A stretch of DNA of 64,000 nucleotides from Unio delphinus (Eukaryota; Mollusca; Bivalvia; Unionida; Unionidae). Under the pieces are notes generated by a model that was given only the letters and a program-made list of their open reading frames with translations, searched no databases and had not been told where the DNA came from. Location of the stretch: assembly GCA_029339505.1 (NCBI GenBank), contig JAQISU010000163.1, positions 6,515,001 through 6,579,000 of the forward strand, written 5' to 3'. The position numbers and the translations under genes are program-made. Shown piece after piece: positions 62,195 through 64,000 of this stretch (its first letter is position 1; every line of letters begins with the position of its first letter).

Positions 62195-63547
62195 ATGATG
62201 CACCAAGAATCTTGTGCCTGTTCCAAGTCGGAACTACATCTCTTTGCCATGCCACCCACCATGACGACCATGCAAGAAGCTCAATGGGTCGAATTTCATC
62301 CCGTCTCCTCTTTGACGGATTCAGCTCCCATCGAGTTTGAAATCAAAGGACAACCCGAAGATTACATTGATCTCAACAACAGTTACTTGTATTTGAAAGT
62401 GAAAGTGGGTAGAACGGACGGCACCACTCCAGGAGACGATGCCCGAGTAGCTCCCGTCAACAATTTCATGCATTCCTTGTTCAGTGAAGTGGATCTGTAC
62501 ATGAATAACAAACTGATCAGCAGTAGCACGGATACTTACCCTTACCGAGCGTACCTCGAAAATCTCTTGACATACGGAAAAGAAGCCAAGAACACTCATT
62601 TAGATGCTTGCGTGGTATGGAAACCTGACACAGCAGATAAGTTTAATGACACAGACTTGTCCGTAGCAGCAGCAGCTGCTGAGGGTAGCAATCCTGCTAT
62701 TCCTGCCAATCCTCACAATGTAGGTTTTAACGAGCGTCGAAAGAAAATTCAGCAAGGACGTAGTTTAGAACTGTTCGATCGTTTGCATTTGGACATGTGG
62801 TTTCAAGAGAAGTATTTGCTGAACGGAGTAGATATTCGCTTGAGACTGAATCGTAGCAGTGCTGCTTTCCATTTGATGGCTCATGCCAACGAATACAAAA
62901 CCATCATCCAAGAAGCCAGGTTATACGTGCGTCGTGTGGAAGTGTTACCTAAAGTGGGAAATGATATCAGTCACACTTTGAGCAGAACGACAGCCAAGTA
63001 TCCGATACGACGCGTGGAAGTCAAAACTTTCACCATTGCCAAGGACCTAAGATCCAAGATCGAAGATCATCTGTTCCAAGGACAGTTGCCCAAACGTTTA
63101 TTCCTTGGTATCGTCAGCAATGCAGCCTTCAACGGTGCCCACACTGAAAATCCTTTCCAGTTTAAGCACAGCAGAATATCCAAAATCGAAGTCAGTCGCG
63201 ATGGCAAAACTTTGTGTACCAGACCCTTCGAACCCGACTTTAGCGACCTGAAGAATTACTTGAGGTCGTACTTGTCGCTGTACGAAGCCACAGGACAGTT
63301 AGGAACCAACACCAGTCACGGCATTTCCTACGACGATTATGCAAGAGGTTACACTTTGTGGGCTTTTGATTTCACTCCAGACCAAGGCAGCGACGAGGGA
63401 CATTTCCACCCTATAAAATCTGGGCAGATACGTGTGGAACTTCAGTTTGCAAGGCCTCTTGACGAAACGGTGAATGTCATTCTGTATGCCGAATTCGATA
63501 ATACCATAGAAATCAACAGTTTGAGAGAAGTCATTCTAGACTATTAA
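62195..63547 (+). CDS. major capsid protein (hexon-like, double jelly-roll)
   Basis: 450 codons. Landmarks: CACSKSELHLFAMPPTMT near the start, VEFHPVSSLTDSAPIEFEIKG, DYIDLNNSYLYLKVKV, NNFMHSLFSEVDLYMN, LNGVDIRLRLNRS, a central RRVEVLP, LPKRLFLGIVSNAAFNG and C-terminal GQIRVELQFARPL and EFDNTIEIN. This is the capsid gene of Mavericks/adintoviruses, often annotated in animal genomes as F54H12.2-like. The gene is intact. It is unrelated at sequence level to the capsid of element 2, so two different virus lineages colonised this locus. Confidence 0.95.
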   Translation: MMHQESCACSKSELHLFAMPPTMTTMQEAQWVEFHPVSSLTDSAPIEFEIKGQPEDYIDLNNSYLYLKVKVGRTDGTTPGDDARVAPVNNFMHSLFSEVDLYMNNKLISSSTDTYPYRAYLENLLTYGKEAKNTHLDACVVWKPDTADKFNDTDLSVAAAAAEGSNPAIPANPHNVGFNERRKKIQQGRSLELFDRLHLDMWFQEKYLLNGVDIRLRLNRSSAAFHLMAHANEYKTIIQEARLYVRRVEVLPKVGNDISHTLSRTTAKYPIRRVEVKTFTIAKDLRSKIEDHLFQGQLPKRLFLGIVSNAAFNGAHTENPFQFKHSRISKIEVSRDGKTLCTRPFEPDFSDLKNYLRSYLSLYEATGQLGTNTSHGISYDDYARGYTLWAFDFTPDQGSDEGHFHPIKSGQIRVELQFARPLDETVNVILYAEFDNTIEINSLREVILDY

Positions 63548-63552
63548 ACACT

Positions 63553-64000
63553 ATGGAAAACTCATGTCCTTCTTTGAATAGTGGAGAATCTATGGAATGG
63601 GAGGTTACAGAGAAAGCAAACCCTCAAGACCAAAAAGAAGAAGTAGTGATCATGCAATCCAGATGGCCAGAACAGGAACGACAGTTAGTGGCTTGTTTTG
63701 CACAACACTTGGAAGATAAAATGAGAGACATGATTAAAAAAGATTGTTATGGATGTCAAATCGATCATCCAAGTCAAATTCAACACGATAAATGTATGAT
63801 GATGAGTCAAGAAGAAAAATTGGATGATTATCTGAACGAAGCTTGGAGTCTCATTTCAGAAGAGGACGTGTTACTTCAGTGGTATAAAGACTTGTGTGCT
63901 CATTCCTCTCCTCCATTGTTTGCTCGAGAAATTGATCGCATCGAAGCTCTCTTGGCCCAGAGTAAGGAGACGAAGCAAACCATCAGTTACTTGACAGACC
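63553..64000 (+). CDS. Maverick accessory protein with CYGCQIDHPSQ motif (cut)
   Basis: At least 149 codons from ATG 63553, running off the window. After an acidic N-terminus, CYGCQIDHPSQIQHDKCMMM is a motif seen in proteins that accompany Maverick capsid genes (usually GC-xGCQxDHPSQxxHxxC). The spacing of Cys and His could bind zinc. The remainder is helical. The function is unknown. It begins 5 bp after the capsid gene stop. Confidence 0.6.
   Translation, partial: MENSCPSLNSGESMEWEVTEKANPQDQKEEVVIMQSRWPEQERQLVACFAQHLEDKMRDMIKKDCYGCQIDHPSQIQHDKCMMMSQEEKLDDYLNEAWSLISEEDVLLQWYKDLCAHSSPPLFAREIDRIEALLAQSKETKQTISYLTD

Larger units (their letters stand above)
47126..64000. mobile_element. element 3: adintovirus/Maverick-type provirus (right end cut)
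   Basis: Base composition becomes more GC-rich and genes become densely packed. It encodes PolB, chromodomain integrase, packaging ATPase, hexon-like and penton-like capsid proteins, pVI-like and basic core proteins, and the conserved small membrane protein, a set typical of Mavericks/adintoviruses. The left limit is placed near 47126, just before an array of CTAGCGTCAAGGGGAA-type repeats; the terminal repeat cannot be verified because the right end is outside the window. No protease gene was found in the visible part. At least six genes are damaged (two by in-frame stops, three by single-base shifts, one duplicate by start loss), so the copy is probably defective. Confidence 0.9.

Overview
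The window is eukaryotic, probably from a marine bivalve mollusc. The reasons are AT-rich intergenic DNA with long TA microsatellites, tRNA-derived SINEs, a decayed LINE, a Crypton recombinase fragment, and one three-exon gene for a small secreted cysteine-rich peptide that resembles bivalve protease inhibitors. Most of the window is endogenous virus-like DNA: three large Polinton/Maverick-type elements. No rRNA, CRISPR or bacterial operon structure was seen.

Layout. Element 1 (about 668-13734) is a decayed polinton-like provirus. Its capsid module reads leftward (penton-like, membrane, fibre-like, protease, GG-rich, major capsid, pVI-like, 32041-type protein), followed by ATPase, zinc ribbon, polymerase-helicase and HNH remnants. 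Its integrase and PLA2 are missing. From 13735 to 23016 there is host DNA with a LINE (14655-18355), a Crypton remnant (18379-19050), SINEs and an inverted LINE fragment. Element 2 (23022-39222) is a nearly complete provirus of the same lineage, with 219-bp terminal inverted repeats that differ at 3 positions and a GGTAG target duplication. It carries a packaging ATPase, zinc ribbon-PLA2, integrase, a polymerase-helicase-HNH fusion, HNH protein, major capsid, penton-like, pVI-like, fibre-like and adenain-type protease genes. Host DNA follows (39223-47125) with the secreted peptide gene (40691-44554). Element 3 (about 47126 to beyond 64000) is an adintovirus/Maverick-type element of a different lineage. 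It has a classical protein-primed-type PolB, BIR-domain (IAP-like) protein, ATPase, basic core proteins, chromodomain integrase, membrane protein, penton-like, pVI-like and hexon-like genes. It is cut by the window end.

How the genes fit together. Each element combines DNA replication (PolB or polymerase-helicase), integration (RVE integrase), genome packaging (FtsK/HerA ATPase), virion assembly (double jelly-roll capsid, penton-like protein, protease, pVI-like protein) and probable host interaction (PLA2, fibre-like protein, BIR). Elements 1 and 2 abut the same host sequence (GGTAGTCC and about 900 bp of homologous flank). Their early module is inverted relative to the capsid module.

Most striking observations. 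The two divergently transcribed genes at the left end of element 3 are both followed, about 30 nt after the stop, by a histone-mRNA-type 3' stem-loop plus a matching downstream purine element. Element 2 places short hairpins directly after capsid-gene stop codons. Several genes in elements 2 and 3 are broken only by single-base shifts in homopolymers, which may be decay, recoding or assembly error. All assignments are by eye from motifs; no database search was possible.
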